The notes under the pieces were generated by a model. It worked only from the letters and a program-made list of their open reading frames with translations. It ran no database searches and was not told the origin of the DNA. DNA of 64,000 bases from Paralvinella palmiformis (Eukaryota > Annelida > Polychaeta > Terebellida > Alvinellidae). The translations under genes were made by a program, and so were the position numbers. The stretch is from NCBI GenBank assembly GCA_025642065.1, contig JAODUP010000569.1:248001-312000 (forward strand). The letters run 5' to 3'. The first letter of the stretch is position 1. Each line of letters starts with the position of its first letter. Below, piece after piece: positions 1-11,958 of this stretch.

Positions 1-97
1 GAAAAACTGAGCTTTGTCTGAAGTCTAAAAGGCTTAAATACAATAAAACCAAAACTGGGCAGATTCAAAAGACTGAGTCCACAACCAGAGAATTAAG
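1..97 (+). CDS. Zinc-finger gene, internal exon (partial)
   Basis: Open in the frame beginning at base 3, ends in AAG followed by a GTAAGA donor, and its phase-2 end fits the phase-2 acceptor at 1490. The 32 residues are Lys/Thr-rich and include a basic run KSKRLKYNK that could be a nuclear localisation signal. Too short to stand as an ORF on its own; the support is donor quality plus phase agreement. Confidence 0.6.
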
Positions 98-221
98 GTA
101 AGACTTTTTTCTTTTTATTTGCAGTCTAAATGTAAGTAGATTTGCAAATATATACGTGTCATGAGTGTCTGAACAAAATTCTTCCAAATATAAGTATGGG
201 TTATTATGCTGTAATACACTG

Positions 222-262
<41 letters not shown>

Positions 263-2728
263 TTTTCTCAGCCCAGCTATTTGAGGTTAAAAACATTAGC
301 AACTTTTAGTTAAGATGGGAGTGAATGTGGTTTGCCTACAGAACACTGTTTTCTCATTCTCACATTTCACATATTTCTCATCAAGAAACTCAGAAACTTA
401 ACATTTGGTGGTTATTTGTTTATAGTTTCATTACTTAAGCTTGCTTTGCATGCATTTCTGATATACTTTATTGTTTGTTGATGGAGTCAGCATCAATCAA
501 CAAAGCTAGACCATTCTATTGGATCACCACCACAAAGGCTATGGTGTCATAAAAAATGTATATTGGACTGAAATAGTTTAATAACCCTTGCATTCATATT
601 ATACATACCATGTTCACAAAGAAAATACTAGAATATTCATCAAGAGCTCATTTAATTCAGGAATCTGCTAAAACCTTTCTACATATTTCACTTAAATTAG
701 TACTACAACACTCAGACACCAACATATTTAATAAAAACAAACTCATGTTATCCTGTGTGGCTCTAGTATAAACCTTTCACAGAATGAGCTTTAGATCAGA
801 AAGATGCACCAAGGCAAGATCCTGTCAGTAAACCTTTAAATGTTCCATATTTTCATACTTCATCAGTTCTGGCCAGATACAGATGCAGGGCTAGAATATT
901 AATCTATTACATTAACTATTTCTTTAAAAGGCTAAAACTAAACATACATCTAGATATAGGCTAAAATAAACTGAATATGAACTAAAATGATAAAACTCTG
1001 GATAGATCACACACTAGAAAACTAAGATATTGTGATATCAGATTTTTATGCCCTAATGTTGGGAGCTATGCGAAAAGGACCATTTAAAACGATTTATAGT
1101 TATGGAAATAGTACAGTTTATATGGGCACAACAGCAAATAATAGGACCACTTGACATTTGATGTAATTTCATGGACTAAAGTCAATCTATGGAATAAATT
1201 TAGTAATACACTGCTATATGAGGTCAGCTTACTGTGGCTCTAAACTTTGTCAAAATTGTATGTTTGGCGGACCTATTAAAAAAATGTTTTAATGCTAGGC
1301 CTGATCATCTCATTTCCACAAGACATAACTTCTTAGTTATATTGTCCAGACAACACCAGTAACAGACACTGAATCGTGGAATCTTCAGCAGCTTTATCAT
1401 TAAGAAACACCATGTTACATTAATGCTTAGCGTGTGAGTGTAGATAATTAATGCAAATATTAGTACTATACCTGCAGTGTTTTATTTCAGATGTACCGAT
1501 ACCAATTCCATTACTGCACGTGCTTCAATCAGTGCCAGCAATAAAGTACGGAAATGTGCGATAGAACAGATATCTGTTATACCGGATGAATCAATGATAG
1601 CTTCAGTAGAATCAGTAGAATCACCAAAACCCGAACACATACAGGATTGTGTCATGTCAGCACAAATAGAGAACTTCAATCCAACAACCATGGCAAGTGG
1701 AAATGGTAATAAAACCTTGGTGAAAGAAGTAAAGAAACAATCATTTGACATACAAGGGGTTGAAATCATTGAGAGAGTACACGATTGTGAAGTATTGGTA
1801 ACAAAAACAACTGACACAACATCGGAAACAACTAAATATTTATCAGCTGATGAATGGCATCAAAATGAAACAGCTGAAAGTTCTTCTGCATCAGCCAAAT
1901 TTGAGGTAGTAGCTGATATAGATAATACACCAAAAGTGTGCAGTGATGCTGCTGATAAATATGATGGAAAGTGTGATGAGACACTAATCAGTAATGGAAT
2001 TAATGCCATGAAAGATAGTGGAGAATCCTGTTCCCAGAATCAAGTATCAGCAGACATGGACTTGGGCAGGAAATATTTGGATTCAAGCGAGGGCTGTGAA
2101 AAGGCCACAAGCCAGGAGGCAAGCACAACTGATCTTCGAGATGCAGCTGGATGTATCAGTAGTGATGAACAGCCGAAGGATGATGGCAAAGGTGAAAAGG
2201 TCAAAGTGATGGAGGAAGAGATGATGAGTTTGTTGAACCTGTTCCTCGCTGATTCTAGCCAGAAGAAGAACATCAAACCCGAGAATAATGTAAACATTAG
2301 TGATGTTGGTGGCACAGTGTCGGAGCATGTGACAGATATGTGTCAGGTGACGGTGGTCAGTGGCACTGGTGTAAATAATTTAGTTACCTCTCGTTATGAC
2401 AGCTTGTGGGGCACGTCCTCAGGTGAAGGTTATAGCAAGGCCACGGATGGCAAACGTATTCAAAATATCCAAACCATTGAACCCCAGGTACATTTACTGC
2501 CAGCTGGCTCAAAGGTGTTTCTAGTCGAGGGTGAGGCGAGAGTGATTAGTAACACTGGTACTAGTCCGGACGGAGTAAACCTTGAAAGTGTTTTGTCACC
2601 AGTTAATGCAGAATGTGGTATAGATATGCCAGCATCGGGTCGATCAGATGGCGGCATGAAGCAATTACACTTTGTGGTGAAAGCTTCCAAGAACAAGGTA
2701 CAGGAAAGATGTATATATTAGTGTGTGT

Positions 2729-2767
<39 letters not shown>

Positions 2768-5700
2768 AGAGACAGAGAGAGAGAGAGAGAGAGAATGAAA
2801 ATTATACTAGTAAATATAAAGTAAACTTTTAACTGGCACTAGTAGCTTTGCCATTCATACTAGCTGGTTACTGAACCACTGTAACCTGAAAAAATTCTTG
2901 CTGCTGATAGCTTTTTGTGCATCATCAGTGTATACCAACACATCTTGTCACTGATGACGTTATGTGCTGTAGATTTAGCATATTAATATTTACATTTTAC
3001 GTCTTGTTCCGGTTTTATTAAGATTTTCTTAAAATTCACTAGAAGGTTCTCTGGTCTCTGCAGATATACAAACTAATAAGAATTATGTTTTCTCCTTGGA
3101 TACACAGCTATAACCGTTCTCCATTCCAGGATGGCTGCTATAAAATAACTTTGTTTTATTAGGTTGAGATTAACAGTGAAAATGTTCAAAGTAGTGCAGA
3201 CTGCGGCGATAAAGTGGACGGTAGGGTCAAGCAATCGGACAACTCCTGCAGACAACGCATAGACAGTCTGCTTCGTATCAGTGATGATGGAACGTTCTGC
3301 TGTACCAAATGTGAATACAAGACTGAGAAAAAAGTCAACTGGTATAAACATAAATTAAAACATCAAGGTAAACTGATTCTTGGAGACATACCGGTATTTA
3401 CAAAAACGTGTTCATCCAAGTATTTCAGATGTTAAAATATTTACTAAGCACCTTTTAATAAAATATGCAATATATTTCTTTAAATGTACATGATCATTTT
3501 GGCGCAGATAGAGATCTAAAAATGTGTACAAAAAATAGAAATGGTGTGTTTGTCTTAGGTGCTAATGTTTATTTGTGATATTAAATAACCTGTGCATCTG
3601 ACAAATTTAAATAATAAATATGCATGAGCTACCCATCACACTTTATTCTCTGCATATAAATATGTTACTGAATTCACTAAGATAACAGGGGCCCCTCCGT
3701 GGTCTAGTTGGTAGCATGTTTGACCACAGATTACTACCACCTGAGTTCAAATCTTGGCGTGGGCATATCTGAAGGGTATTTCGTCTTTGACTTTGCTTCA
3801 TTACCTTTGTAGGTTGCTCAGCCCATTTAGCCTACCATGTAAAACACCAATCATCAGCATCACTACGGCAACAAATTTATATGCCCAAGTGTTTATTCCT
3901 GCTCACATATAAGTGGTGCTCCATAGCACAGTGATTAAAGCACTGTGTTGAAAATCTCCCATTCCGAGTTCAAATCTACTCACAGTAGCCATGTTTGTCC
4001 CAGGTGTGACCACATGCTAAGCTAAAAACAACTACTCACTGAAATGTATACATCTCTGAGTTTCATATCTGTTTAGTTTTTGTTACACTGGTCACAAAGC
4101 TGATTTTAATCCGTGATGTTTTAATGCAGTTTTGGATGGATCTTTAACTTAACTGGGTGATTGGCCTAGTATGATTGTGTGAGTCCAAACTTAAACCTCC
4201 TAACCCAAGTACACCAGTAGGTTGCTAAGTCAGTAAGTGAATGACCCATTCAGCACATTTATGCTGATTATAATATTAACCACAAGTGAAGAAGCTGTGG
4301 CTAATGTGTAAATCACAAATTTAACAGCTCTGCTTAGTACCTTCTGCAGTACAACGTTTTTTTCTTCAACAGAGAGACGTTATCAGTGTCCAAAGTGTGA
4401 TTATAAGGCATCAACCAGTAGCAATCTGAAGCGGCACATTCTGTCACATGATGATGTCAGAGTGTTCGGCTGTAAACTGTGTTGGGCAACATTCCCACAG
4501 AAAGTACACCTGCTTAGGCACATCAAGAGCAAGCATCAGGTAAGAAAGTAATTAATCCTTAATGGTGTACATCAACTGGTGGTTTAAAAAAAGATTTTTT
4601 TTTCTATATCAAGTAGTCTCAGATTGTCATAAAAGCATAAAAACCTAATTTTATCCCACACACACCCCCGTACACATGGCTCACTTAGCTCTGTGATTTC
4701 CTTTCCAAATCCTGGTTTCCAGGTTACTGTTTTTTCAAAGGCATCTCTCATGCGTGAGAATTAATTATCCTGATTGTGGTTTTAAGAAGTAAAACAAATC
4801 TTAAAATAACTATATCAATGCGTATCTTCTGTATATGATTTAGCTGACAATGGACATGGAAGTCAAATTTATAGAAATATATTTTATCACTAATACTCCC
4901 AAGCTCATCGAATTCAAATGCTTTTGGAAATCACCGGGCACATATTTGATGTTAAATATGCACTTATCTGGGGCTTTTAAATATATTTTGATAAGAAAGA
5001 TAGATTTTGGTCAATCTACTGCCTTTTGGTGCTGTAAATACAGAAATTCTGCAAGAGTTATTAATACATTCAAATGTGAGTCTGATTGACTTCACAAATG
5101 GATGACTAAAATGCTATTTTTGATTTTATTTCTTATTTATGATGTCCATTTTTTCTGTTCTGCAGCTATTTGTTAAATATTTACACATTTTTTACTTTTA
5201 TATTTTTCCTAATACATATTAACATGTATACCTGTCCATAACTTAGGCATTTGTTCATAGTTTGTTAGTTAATCATGCCTTAAATGTAATGTTTTAATCA
5301 ATTTTTGTTTTTACCTAGCCACACAGTGTACAGTGTTCCTATTGCGACTATGTTTGTGCAGAGGTACAGCCAGACCTTATATCACACATGAAGTGCAAGC
5401 ATCCAGAGCTGTGTCCCCTAGACAAAGATGGCAAGAAATTGGGAGATCATAATGGAATGTTGGATGCTTTCTTACGCTACAAGTGTGATAAATGCAATGT
5501 TTACACCTTCAGCCGGAAAGATCTTCAACAACATATGAAGGTGCACAAGAAAGGCCCAGAACTGAAGTTTTTCTGCGAGATGTGTAGTTTTGTGACTGCA
5601 TGCGAGAGCCGCCTGAAACGACACATGTTGACTCACACCAAGGAGAAGCCTTATGGTTGTAACATGTGCAACTACAGAGGATCTCTGCGTGAACACGTTA

Positions 5701-6851
5701 AACGACACCTTAAGACCAAGCATAATGTCGATGTGAGCTTTGGACGGCAAAAAAAGATCAGAAGATATACAACACACAAGTTGAAACAAGAAGGTGGTGT
5801 CTTGATGGAGGGTAGGTTGCATGACAAGAAGTCATACTCTTGGTCAGACACACGCAACAGTGAGAAGCACTTTGCCTGTAACTTCTGTTCCATGAGGTTC
5901 ACAAAGTTGATCAGTCTGTTCAAACATGTACACGTACAACATTCCCAGTTGATGCCGCCAGACAACTCATATAGCTGCGTTGTTTGTGATTACACAACAA
6001 ACCAATATAAACGTCTACTGCTACACATGCGTAAGGTGCACTCGACGACAAACTGCATGAACACACCTCAGAAACAGGTTTACGTGTGCATGTCTTGCAG
6101 CTATTCAACACCATACAGGTTGTTTCTACATGCTCATCTGAAAAAAGAACACAACATGCAGATTGTAACGGACAAGTATATGATGGATGCCTCAAAGCAC
6201 AGCTCAGCGATGATACAGACCAGCGATGAGTCGGAGAAGAAACCTGGTTCCATAATCAAGAATACAGTTGCGGGTAAAATGGGTGATTCAGCTAATCCAG
6301 GTCAATCGAAAGACTCCAAGATGGTTCTATTACAGCTGACACCAGATGGACCGATGACGCCTGTTGTGATAAACATGGGTGACAGAGACACTGATGCCTC
6401 TAATCCGAGCAGCAGTTTGCTGAATGGTACCGACAACGAATATCCTATAATGGAAACAGGAATCACTGACGCAGAATGCTCCCTGGATATGCAGTGTGAA
6501 GTCATCTTTGACGATGAACTTGGCCGTGTTCTTGGGGACACCGGTGTTACACAGGATCCTGTTGCAGCGTCGACACAAGCCGAGACCCTTGCTGAAATGC
6601 CGGGCAAAGATCTGACACAGGACATTGAAGAAATATCATCTGATGCTACCAATGCTCTACAAGATGAACTATCCAGTACCACAAAGACCAGCGACAAGAA
6701 GGCTGCAGAAGAAAGTACAGGCTCAACTGAAGAGAGCGTTCAAACGGATGATACAAAGGATAGCAGTCAAGTGCTCCATTTATCTTCTGGAGACTTCTTG
6801 GAAATTAATGGCCAGATATATAAAATAGAAATGGAAGATAATAGTTCATAG
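1..6851 (+). CDS. C2H2 zinc-finger protein, 5' truncated by window edge (five exons)
   Basis: Spliced model: exons 1-97, 1491-2697, 3163-3367, 4373-4539 and 5319-6851, all with GT-AG borders and matching phases (2, 0, 1, 0), giving at least 1,068 residues up to a TAG stop. The visible N-terminal part is basic, then about 400 residues are Ser/Thr- and acid-rich with no domain I recognise. Ten C2H2 zinc fingers follow: one in exon 3, two in exon 4 and seven in the last exon (for example YKCDKC...HMKVH, FFCEMC...HMLTH, YVCMSC...HLKKEH). Many have the C-x2-C-[DES]-Y spacing seen in REST-like and other poly-zinc-finger regulators. A roughly 290-residue acidic tail closes the protein. Expected role is a nuclear DNA-binding regulator; the ortholog is not recognised. 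Start codon lies upstream of the window. Confidence 0.87.
98..1490 (+). other. Intron of zinc-finger gene
   Basis: AT-rich non-coding stretch bounded by a GTAAGA donor and a TTTATTTCAG acceptor. Apart from a (TA)n tract near its 5' end I see nothing in it. Confidence 0.55.
225..261. repeat. (TA)n microsatellite
   Basis: About 18 uninterrupted TA units in the first visible intron of the zinc-finger gene. Confidence 0.9.
1491..2697 (+). CDS. Zinc-finger gene exon: long acidic, Ser/Thr-rich segment
   Basis: A 402-codon open exon between a TTTATTTCAG acceptor and an AAG|GTACAG donor. The product is rich in Glu, Asp, Ser and Thr, has no zinc finger, and contains a short amphipathic stretch (EEEMMSLLNLFLADSS) that could be a protein-interaction helix. 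The reading frame carries into the next exon at phase 0. Confidence 0.85.
2732..2794. repeat. (GT)n followed by (GA)n microsatellite
   Basis: Compound repeat lying about 35 bases downstream of the donor of the long exon, so the intron begins almost directly with UG and GA repeats. Confidence 0.9.
3163..3367 (+). CDS. Zinc-finger gene exon with finger 1
   Basis: Acceptor TTTTATTAG and donor AAG|GTAAAC. Phase 0 in, phase 1 out. Encodes a linker and the first C2H2 finger (FCCTKCEYK...HKLKH). Confidence 0.85.
3688..3864 (+). mobile_element. tRNA-derived SINE, family A, in zinc-finger gene intron
   Basis: Head resembles a tRNA: A-box-like TGGTCTAGTTGG and B-box-like GAGTTCAAATC, then a conserved body (GGGCATATCTGAAGGGT, GACTTTGCTTCATTACC, CCCATTTAGCCTACC). 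The same body recurs at 12.2, 21.2, 46.9, 56.3, 60.1, 60.5 and 62.5 kb, on both strands. Names such as family A are local to this annotation. Confidence 0.85.
3912..4075 (+). mobile_element. tRNA-derived SINE, family B
   Basis: Head GGTGCTCCATAGCACAGTG with B-box-like GAGTTCAAATCT, alignable to copies at 16.5, 28.6 and (minus strand) 45.3 kb. Starts about 50 bases after the family A copy, so two SINEs sit side by side in the same intron. The 3' limit is uncertain. Confidence 0.6.
4373..4539 (+). CDS. Zinc-finger gene exon with fingers 2 and 3
   Basis: Acceptor TTCTTCAACAG, donor CAG|GTAAGA, phase 1 in and 0 out. Encodes YQCPKC...HILSH and FGCKLC...HIKSKH, two complete C2H2 fingers in 56 codons. 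Confidence 0.9.
4540..5318 (+). other. Intron of zinc-finger gene
   Basis: AT-rich sequence between a GTAAGA donor and a TTTTTACCTAG acceptor. No gene or recognisable repeat seen. Confidence 0.8.
5319..6851 (+). CDS. Zinc-finger gene last exon: fingers 4-10 and acidic tail
   Basis: Enters at phase 0 and runs 510 codons to TAG. Seven C2H2 fingers occupy roughly the first 275 residues; one has an insertion before it (after HLKTKHNV) with a basic patch RQKKIRR. The remaining tail is acidic, Ser/Thr/Gln-rich and contains KMVLLQLTPDGP and a hydrophobic end LEINGQIYKIEME, which may be a partner-binding motif. The function of the tail is not known. Confidence 0.95.
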   Translation, partial: PHSVQCSYCDYVCAEVQPDLISHMKCKHPELCPLDKDGKKLGDHNGMLDAFLRYKCDKCNVYTFSRKDLQQHMKVHKKGPELKFFCEMCSFVTACESRLKRHMLTHTKEKPYGCNMCNYRGSLREHVKRHLKTKHNVDVSFGRQKKIRRYTTHKLKQEGGVLMEGRLHDKKSYSWSDTRNSEKHFACNFCSMRFTKLISLFKHVHVQHSQLMPPDNSYSCVVCDYTTNQYKRLLLHMRKVHSTTNCMNTPQKQVYVCMSCSYSTPYRLFLHAHLKKEHNMQIVTDKYMMDASKHSSAMIQTSDESEKKPGSIIKNTVAGKMGDSANPGQSKDSKMVLLQLTPDGPMTPVVINMGDRDTDASNPSSSLLNGTDNEYPIMETGITDAECSLDMQCEVIFDDELGRVLGDTGVTQDPVAASTQAETLAEMPGKDLTQDIEEISSDATNALQDELSSTTKTSDKKAAEESTGSTEESVQTDDTKDSSQVLHLSSGDFLEINGQIYKIEMEDNSS

Positions 6852-6904
6852 TCTCTTTTTGTTGCCAAATTATTGGCAACATGAAACTAGCCATTTCTAC
6901 CATA

Positions 6905-7334
6905 TATTTATACTTGTGTCCAAGGTGTGTGTGTGCTAGCACTTTTGTGTACATAAATAGATGGGGTGTAATGGATGTGAAGTTGTCATAAAAGTTCAGC
7001 AGAGGAAATGAACTCGAATATGATGTAAATGTGTGAGAATAAAAAAGTATTTATACTTGTGTCCAAGGTGTGTGTGTGTGCTAGCACTTTTGTTTATATG
7101 AATACTCATCTACTTGTTTATTCATAAATAGATGGGGTGTTTTAGATGGAAAGCTGTCATAAGAGTTCCCTTGTGTCCAAGGTGTGTGTGTGCTAGCACT
7201 TTTGTTTATATGAATACTCATCTACTTGTTTATTCATAAATAGATGGGGTGTGATAGATGGAAAGCTGTCATAAGAGTTCCACAGAGGAAATAAACTCGA
7301 ATATGATGTAAATATGTGAGAATAAAAAATTATT
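6905..7334 (+). repeat. Tandem repeat in 3' UTR carrying poly(A) signals
   Basis: Three imperfect copies beginning with (TATTTATA)CTTGTGTCCAAGG at about 6905, 7048 and 7171. Each holds a short (GT)n, CTAGCACTTTTGT and ATAAATAGATGGGG; the first and third also contain the GAGAATAAAAAA poly(A)-signal segment, which the middle copy lacks. Copy spacing is about 143 then 114 bases. Confidence 0.9.
7290..7326 (+). promoter_or_regulatory. Candidate poly(A) signals of the zinc-finger gene
   Basis: AATAAA at 7290 and 7321, with an earlier one at 7038, all in the repeat just after the stop codon. Which is used cannot be told from sequence. Confidence 0.55.
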
Positions 7335-7340
7335 TCCTCA

Positions 7341-10300
7341 TTCATTGGAATGGAACTTATTGGAGTAATTGAAAAATGCATTCACGTTAGAATGGTTAGA
7401 TAAAAAGTTTATATTTTTTCTTTAAAATGGCAGTAATTTAATTGGGATTTATTACCTAATTCAGACAAAATATGTACTCTGGAGACGCTACTTTAGTGAA
7501 GCATTATCAAATTCTTAAAATCAAATCATTATATGGTTATCGTTTGGAAGTGTGTCAAAGATATAACAAACTTTTCTATTCACTAAATGTTTCTTTACTG
7601 TGTTCTGGTTTGTATTCTTAGTTGCTTTGTAACTACACACTCACTTGTGTTGCACCAAGAATGAGTAATCTAAATATTCATTATGATATTTACAAAAACT
7701 CTTGATGTAATATTTGCTGCAGTAACTTGATTTCATTCTATATATTATCAGAGAATGGGCAAGAAATATATCTTGGAAGGATACACTCAGAATAGCACTG
7801 CTCAGAGTAATAATTTCCAGTAAACAGTTCTATGTGATATTTTCCAAGTTCGCATTTGATATATTTTAACTAATTTTACATGTCAAGAAATGACGGTACT
7901 TAACACTGTAAAGACAAAGATATTTTGTATTTATTTATTACATAACATATACATACAATGATTATCGTAGATATCACAGTAGAATGTAAATATCACAAAT
8001 AATATGTACCAATAATATAGAATAGGCCTACACTAAAAGTCGATGCTAAAAATAGCATAAAACTTCTTTCCATAGTGGAGATTTATTTTTCATTCAAATG
8101 CTGAACTACCTGCATTCAAAATGAAATTATAATACCTCATTGTAATCAAAGATATACAAGGACAGTAATCAATTTCAAGCTGGAAATATTGTCATGTAAA
8201 GAAATGTGCATCTGAATATTTTTTATCAGCTTGAGAAAGGTTCACCATTAGACCCATTATTGTGAATACTAAGTATTGAGAGCTCTGCAGCTTACCTATA
8301 TAAACAAAAACAGGTAGGTGTGTGTGTACTTAACAAACAGATATCGTTCTATTGTTACATTAACCCAGTCACTGGGTCTAGTGCATCACGCCATGCTCAC
8401 ACTTACTAGCAGTTTTCATATAAATCTGATGTCCTCAGTTTTGTCAAGTGTAGGTCCAGGTGTTTTACTTCTCCCAGCTTTTGCATCTTGAGCTTGTCCC
8501 CCCCCCCCCACACACACCAATAGTTAAGACCTATTTAAAAACCAGAAAACCTTTATGGCTACTTTTATGCACTAGTATAATAAATGGATAGAGCATCTCC
8601 AAAGGCAATGACAGCAGAATGCAAGATGAAACATCTTTTATCAATTAGTATATACGTTTTATTTATTTAATCAAGCTGTATACTCAAAACACTTGCCTGA
8701 AGTTGATCTGTTTTGGCAAGTTTTTATAGCAAAAGATTGTTTTATGCAAGAGAAAAGTATTGGGACAAACAAAAGACCAATGGGGGGTGAATCAAATTTA
8801 TATCACAACATTTAACCACAAAAAATAGACTGGATTTACTGCTATGGAGAAGCAGTTGAAATGATGTGTAATTTCTGGTGGAATAAAACATTTTCATCTT
8901 CCCTTGACTGTGCATATCATTTAATGATATCAGCATGTTCTGAAGTGAAAGTGTCACAAGCTGAATGAGTGTGGTCATATAGGAAGATTAACTTGTCACA
9001 AATGTCAAGCACTTGTACAAAATCATTCTAAAACCTCACAAATACTTTTCTGATGTGAAAAACAAGAAGTTCCCATGTTGAGCGGCTTATAAGCTTCTAT
9101 CTTAATATTGTTGCTTTAGTGGTTGATATGATTAATTGTACAGAAATACAAATGATATATTCATAACTAATTAAGAATCAATTAAGCAATTCCCACCATG
9201 TACCCTAATATTTGACTGGCAAGTTAAATTATCATTGAAGGTTCATGATCATACACTTTCCTCTCTGGAAGGCTATTCAATGGAGCTAAAACTCTCCATA
9301 AACGTGTTTTACCTCAATTTAGTTTGACACCTTTCTTCAAATAGCATTACTAGCCTAGTGTGTGACTTGTTGCTATGCTTTGAGGACTTTCTGCACTTAC
9401 GAATGGTCGTATCGGCTTCTAGTGTGAAGTCTTACTGGTAGGCCTACAGGGGTCTATAGTCTCGTACATACAACTATATAGGCATATTAGCATGATTAGA
9501 CAGTGTTAGAGTCTACTATACACTCGACAGTACAGGAGTGTAGCTTATAAAATACAACTTATTCCATTATTTGGAATAAAGAGGTTTTACTTAAATGCTC
9601 AGAATATCCAATATTCAAGAAAACAAATAAGTACTTGGTAACTTAATTATCAAATCTGACTCCAAAGCTAGTTATTTAGATCATACCCACCCACTGTTTG
9701 TTGAATATAAGTGTTTGTTGAATATGAGTGTTTGTTCAATATAAATGAAAACATTGATTATAATCCATAAAGCCAAAAATAACATGTTACCTATAAATCT
9801 ACAAAATAAATTCATAACAGTAGAAGAAATACATTCATGTGGTGCCAGGTCTAGTAAAAAAGGAAATTTTAATTAATATTTTTAAGCACATAATTAAGAA
9901 TATGTTCATTTCTTTATATGACTGATACCAATGCTCAGTTATGTTTGTAATTTTATTTACCGTTCAAATACAACATATATTATATAATAATTAAACACAA
10001 TATGTTATTGCTACAATAATTAATCATTTCATAATTAAACTTATATGGATTTTGTGTTGTTTCATAATAAAATATATAATTATGTCTATTGACTATTCCA
10101 CATCTTTTATTTTTTTAATTTGTCAATAATGTTTTTAATGTTATGTTAAGGGATGGTGCATTATATAAGCAAAATTGTTTCACAGTGACAATCACTGAAT
10201 CGGTGTTGAATCACTGAACTGAGTCTTATGAAGTGAATCACAGCCCTTTAAAGGGTTTAAGTTTTGCGACAAGTACCAATCTACGCTCAATAGGAGTATT

Positions 10301-10480
10301 TGTTGTACTTCATCAATACACAAGTACGTATATCCATTCCTACTGATATATACTCTCTGTAGTTATAGGGGTCTAATAATAATTTAATATTAAATTTACA
10401 AAGTTCACGCTGACATTTATTACAGCTGCCATCATTTCGTGTTACACGGCAGTCATTTCCTGGTTGTTACCACTTCCTGT
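7341..10480. other. Intergenic DNA, no gene seen
   Basis: AT-rich sequence without long ORFs, tRNA or recognisable transposon. Two small features: a C10 run near 8500 and three tandem 18-base units based on GTTTGTTGAATATAAGT at 9695-9746. Confidence 0.6.
9695..9746. repeat. 18-bp tandem repeat, three copies
   Basis: TGTTTGTTGAATATAAG repeated three times with one or two changes per copy. Confidence 0.8.
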
Positions 10481-10590
10481 TATTGTCAGCTGGTCGCTGA
10501 TTGGCTGCTATTTATAGACATGACATCATGTAGTCACACCGATCGTCTGTAGCCTAGTCCGGAAAAAACGGTACTGACGATAAATTTTGG
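10465..10590 (+). promoter_or_regulatory. Candidate main promoter of the DUSP8/16-like gene
   Basis: An inverted CCAAT box (GATTGGCT), a TATA-like TATTTATA and a CRE-like TGACATCA follow one another within 30 bases, next to Ets-like CTTCCTG sites. A GTAAGG donor at about 10590 could end a non-coding first exon, and a TTATTTTCAG acceptor at 11537 could open the exon with the start codon. Inference from motif order and position only. Confidence 0.4.
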
Positions 10591-10703
10591 TAAGGAATCA
10601 GCTGAAGAAAATTGTGGTCGTCTGACTTCGGAGTAATCATTACCCGTGTTCTTTACCCGTTGGTACCGATTTGTGACCGATATTGGCAGCTGTAGAAGTA
10701 AAT

Positions 10704-10823
10704 ATGGTACAATTGGACGATGGGAGCTCTCCTAATGCCAGGGCATCAGAGCTGAATCCTTCTCCTACCAGCGTACTGGGATGTGTTTTGGCTTTGAATG
10801 TTTTTAATTTCTGGATCGACTAG
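10704..10823 (+). CDS. Small ORF in the putative 5' leader of the phosphatase gene
   Basis: ATG to TAG, 39 residues beginning MVQLDDGSSPNARAS. It lies after the candidate promoter and about 1 kb before the first DUSP coding exon. It may be an upstream ORF if unspliced leader is present, or chance. Confidence 0.2.
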   Translation: MVQLDDGSSPNARASELNPSPTSVLGCVLALNVFNFWID

Positions 10824-11838
10824 CCGCGAATGGAGACATCTTATCTGCGCGGATTTCAATTGCGACCTTATCAAAATTTATGTCAGTGTGCAGAAATCAT
10901 AGTTTTGAATCATGGACTATTGTCGAATTATAGATATGGCGACCCCGGTGTGTGTGTGTGTCTGGTGATATTATTATTATTAATATGTCATTTGGATGAT
11001 TTATTGTGTATGGAAGTGTGATGATAGGTAGTTTCTTTTCATGGATTTACCTTCTCGGACGTTTACTACATGTGTCAGTTATACATCCATTGCTCACGTG
11101 ATAAGCATGCAAGTGAATATCACCTGTCTGGCTTATTAAGCCATACCATACATGTCATGTGTCATATATAGTCATAGCTAGTGACAAATAACATCAGACG
11201 CAGAATTGTTGCTATCTGTTGTGAAATAACAAACATTTTATGACTGCCTGTGTTATTAATTTGGCATTGATTCATAAGTGATTTGACAATATTTAGTCTG
11301 TATTTATGTAAAAGCACTGTAGTGTTGATTTAACAGAATGAGAAGTTGCAGGGATGCCTTAATGATACACTGAGTGTGATGCCAGATATAATTAAAATCA
11401 TAATGTGGCTATTATTATTATTGTAATCATTATTGTAACAATCATTACTGCACTAGTTTTGTATCTTATCTTTATATTCACATTTGTAATGCCTAGTACC
11501 ATCCACATAGTGATTGTGGTCTGATATTTATTTTCAGATCAGACTCTAACTGACCAGACAAGTACAACTAGACAGTCCACACTCTGCAGCCAATATGTAA
11601 ACCAAAGAACTGTTCAAGTATTATTTGAAAGAAGCACTTGAAACATTCTTCAAAATGGATTGGGGTCCTTCAGTGCTTTAGATGTCCATGAGGCATCTAA
11701 CCACAGTAGAGGACACAGTAGTTGCCTACCTAATCGACATCATTTTCTGCATTATCTATATCTGTGAGAGGGCTACGGTGTAAATTGTTGCCAATGTTTC
11801 TAGCAGTTCAGGTGACCACTTCGTCCTCCAGCGTCAGG

Positions 11839-11958
11839 ATGACCAGTAGCGAGATGAAAGGTTTTGGCCGGGCCGAAACGACAGTAGCCCATAGTGAAAA
11901 ATGGGGGCTGATCCCTGCAGAGGAGCTGGCTCAGATAATACGACAAGGATGTGATAAA
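11839..11958 (+). CDS. DUSP coding exon 1
   Basis: Forty residues ending QIIRQGCDK, followed by a GTAAGT donor at phase 0. Residues from about 24 onward match the start of the rhodanese-like domain (IPAEELAQIIRQG). The frame stays open upstream to an earlier ATG at 11794, so the exact start is uncertain. Confidence 0.8.
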
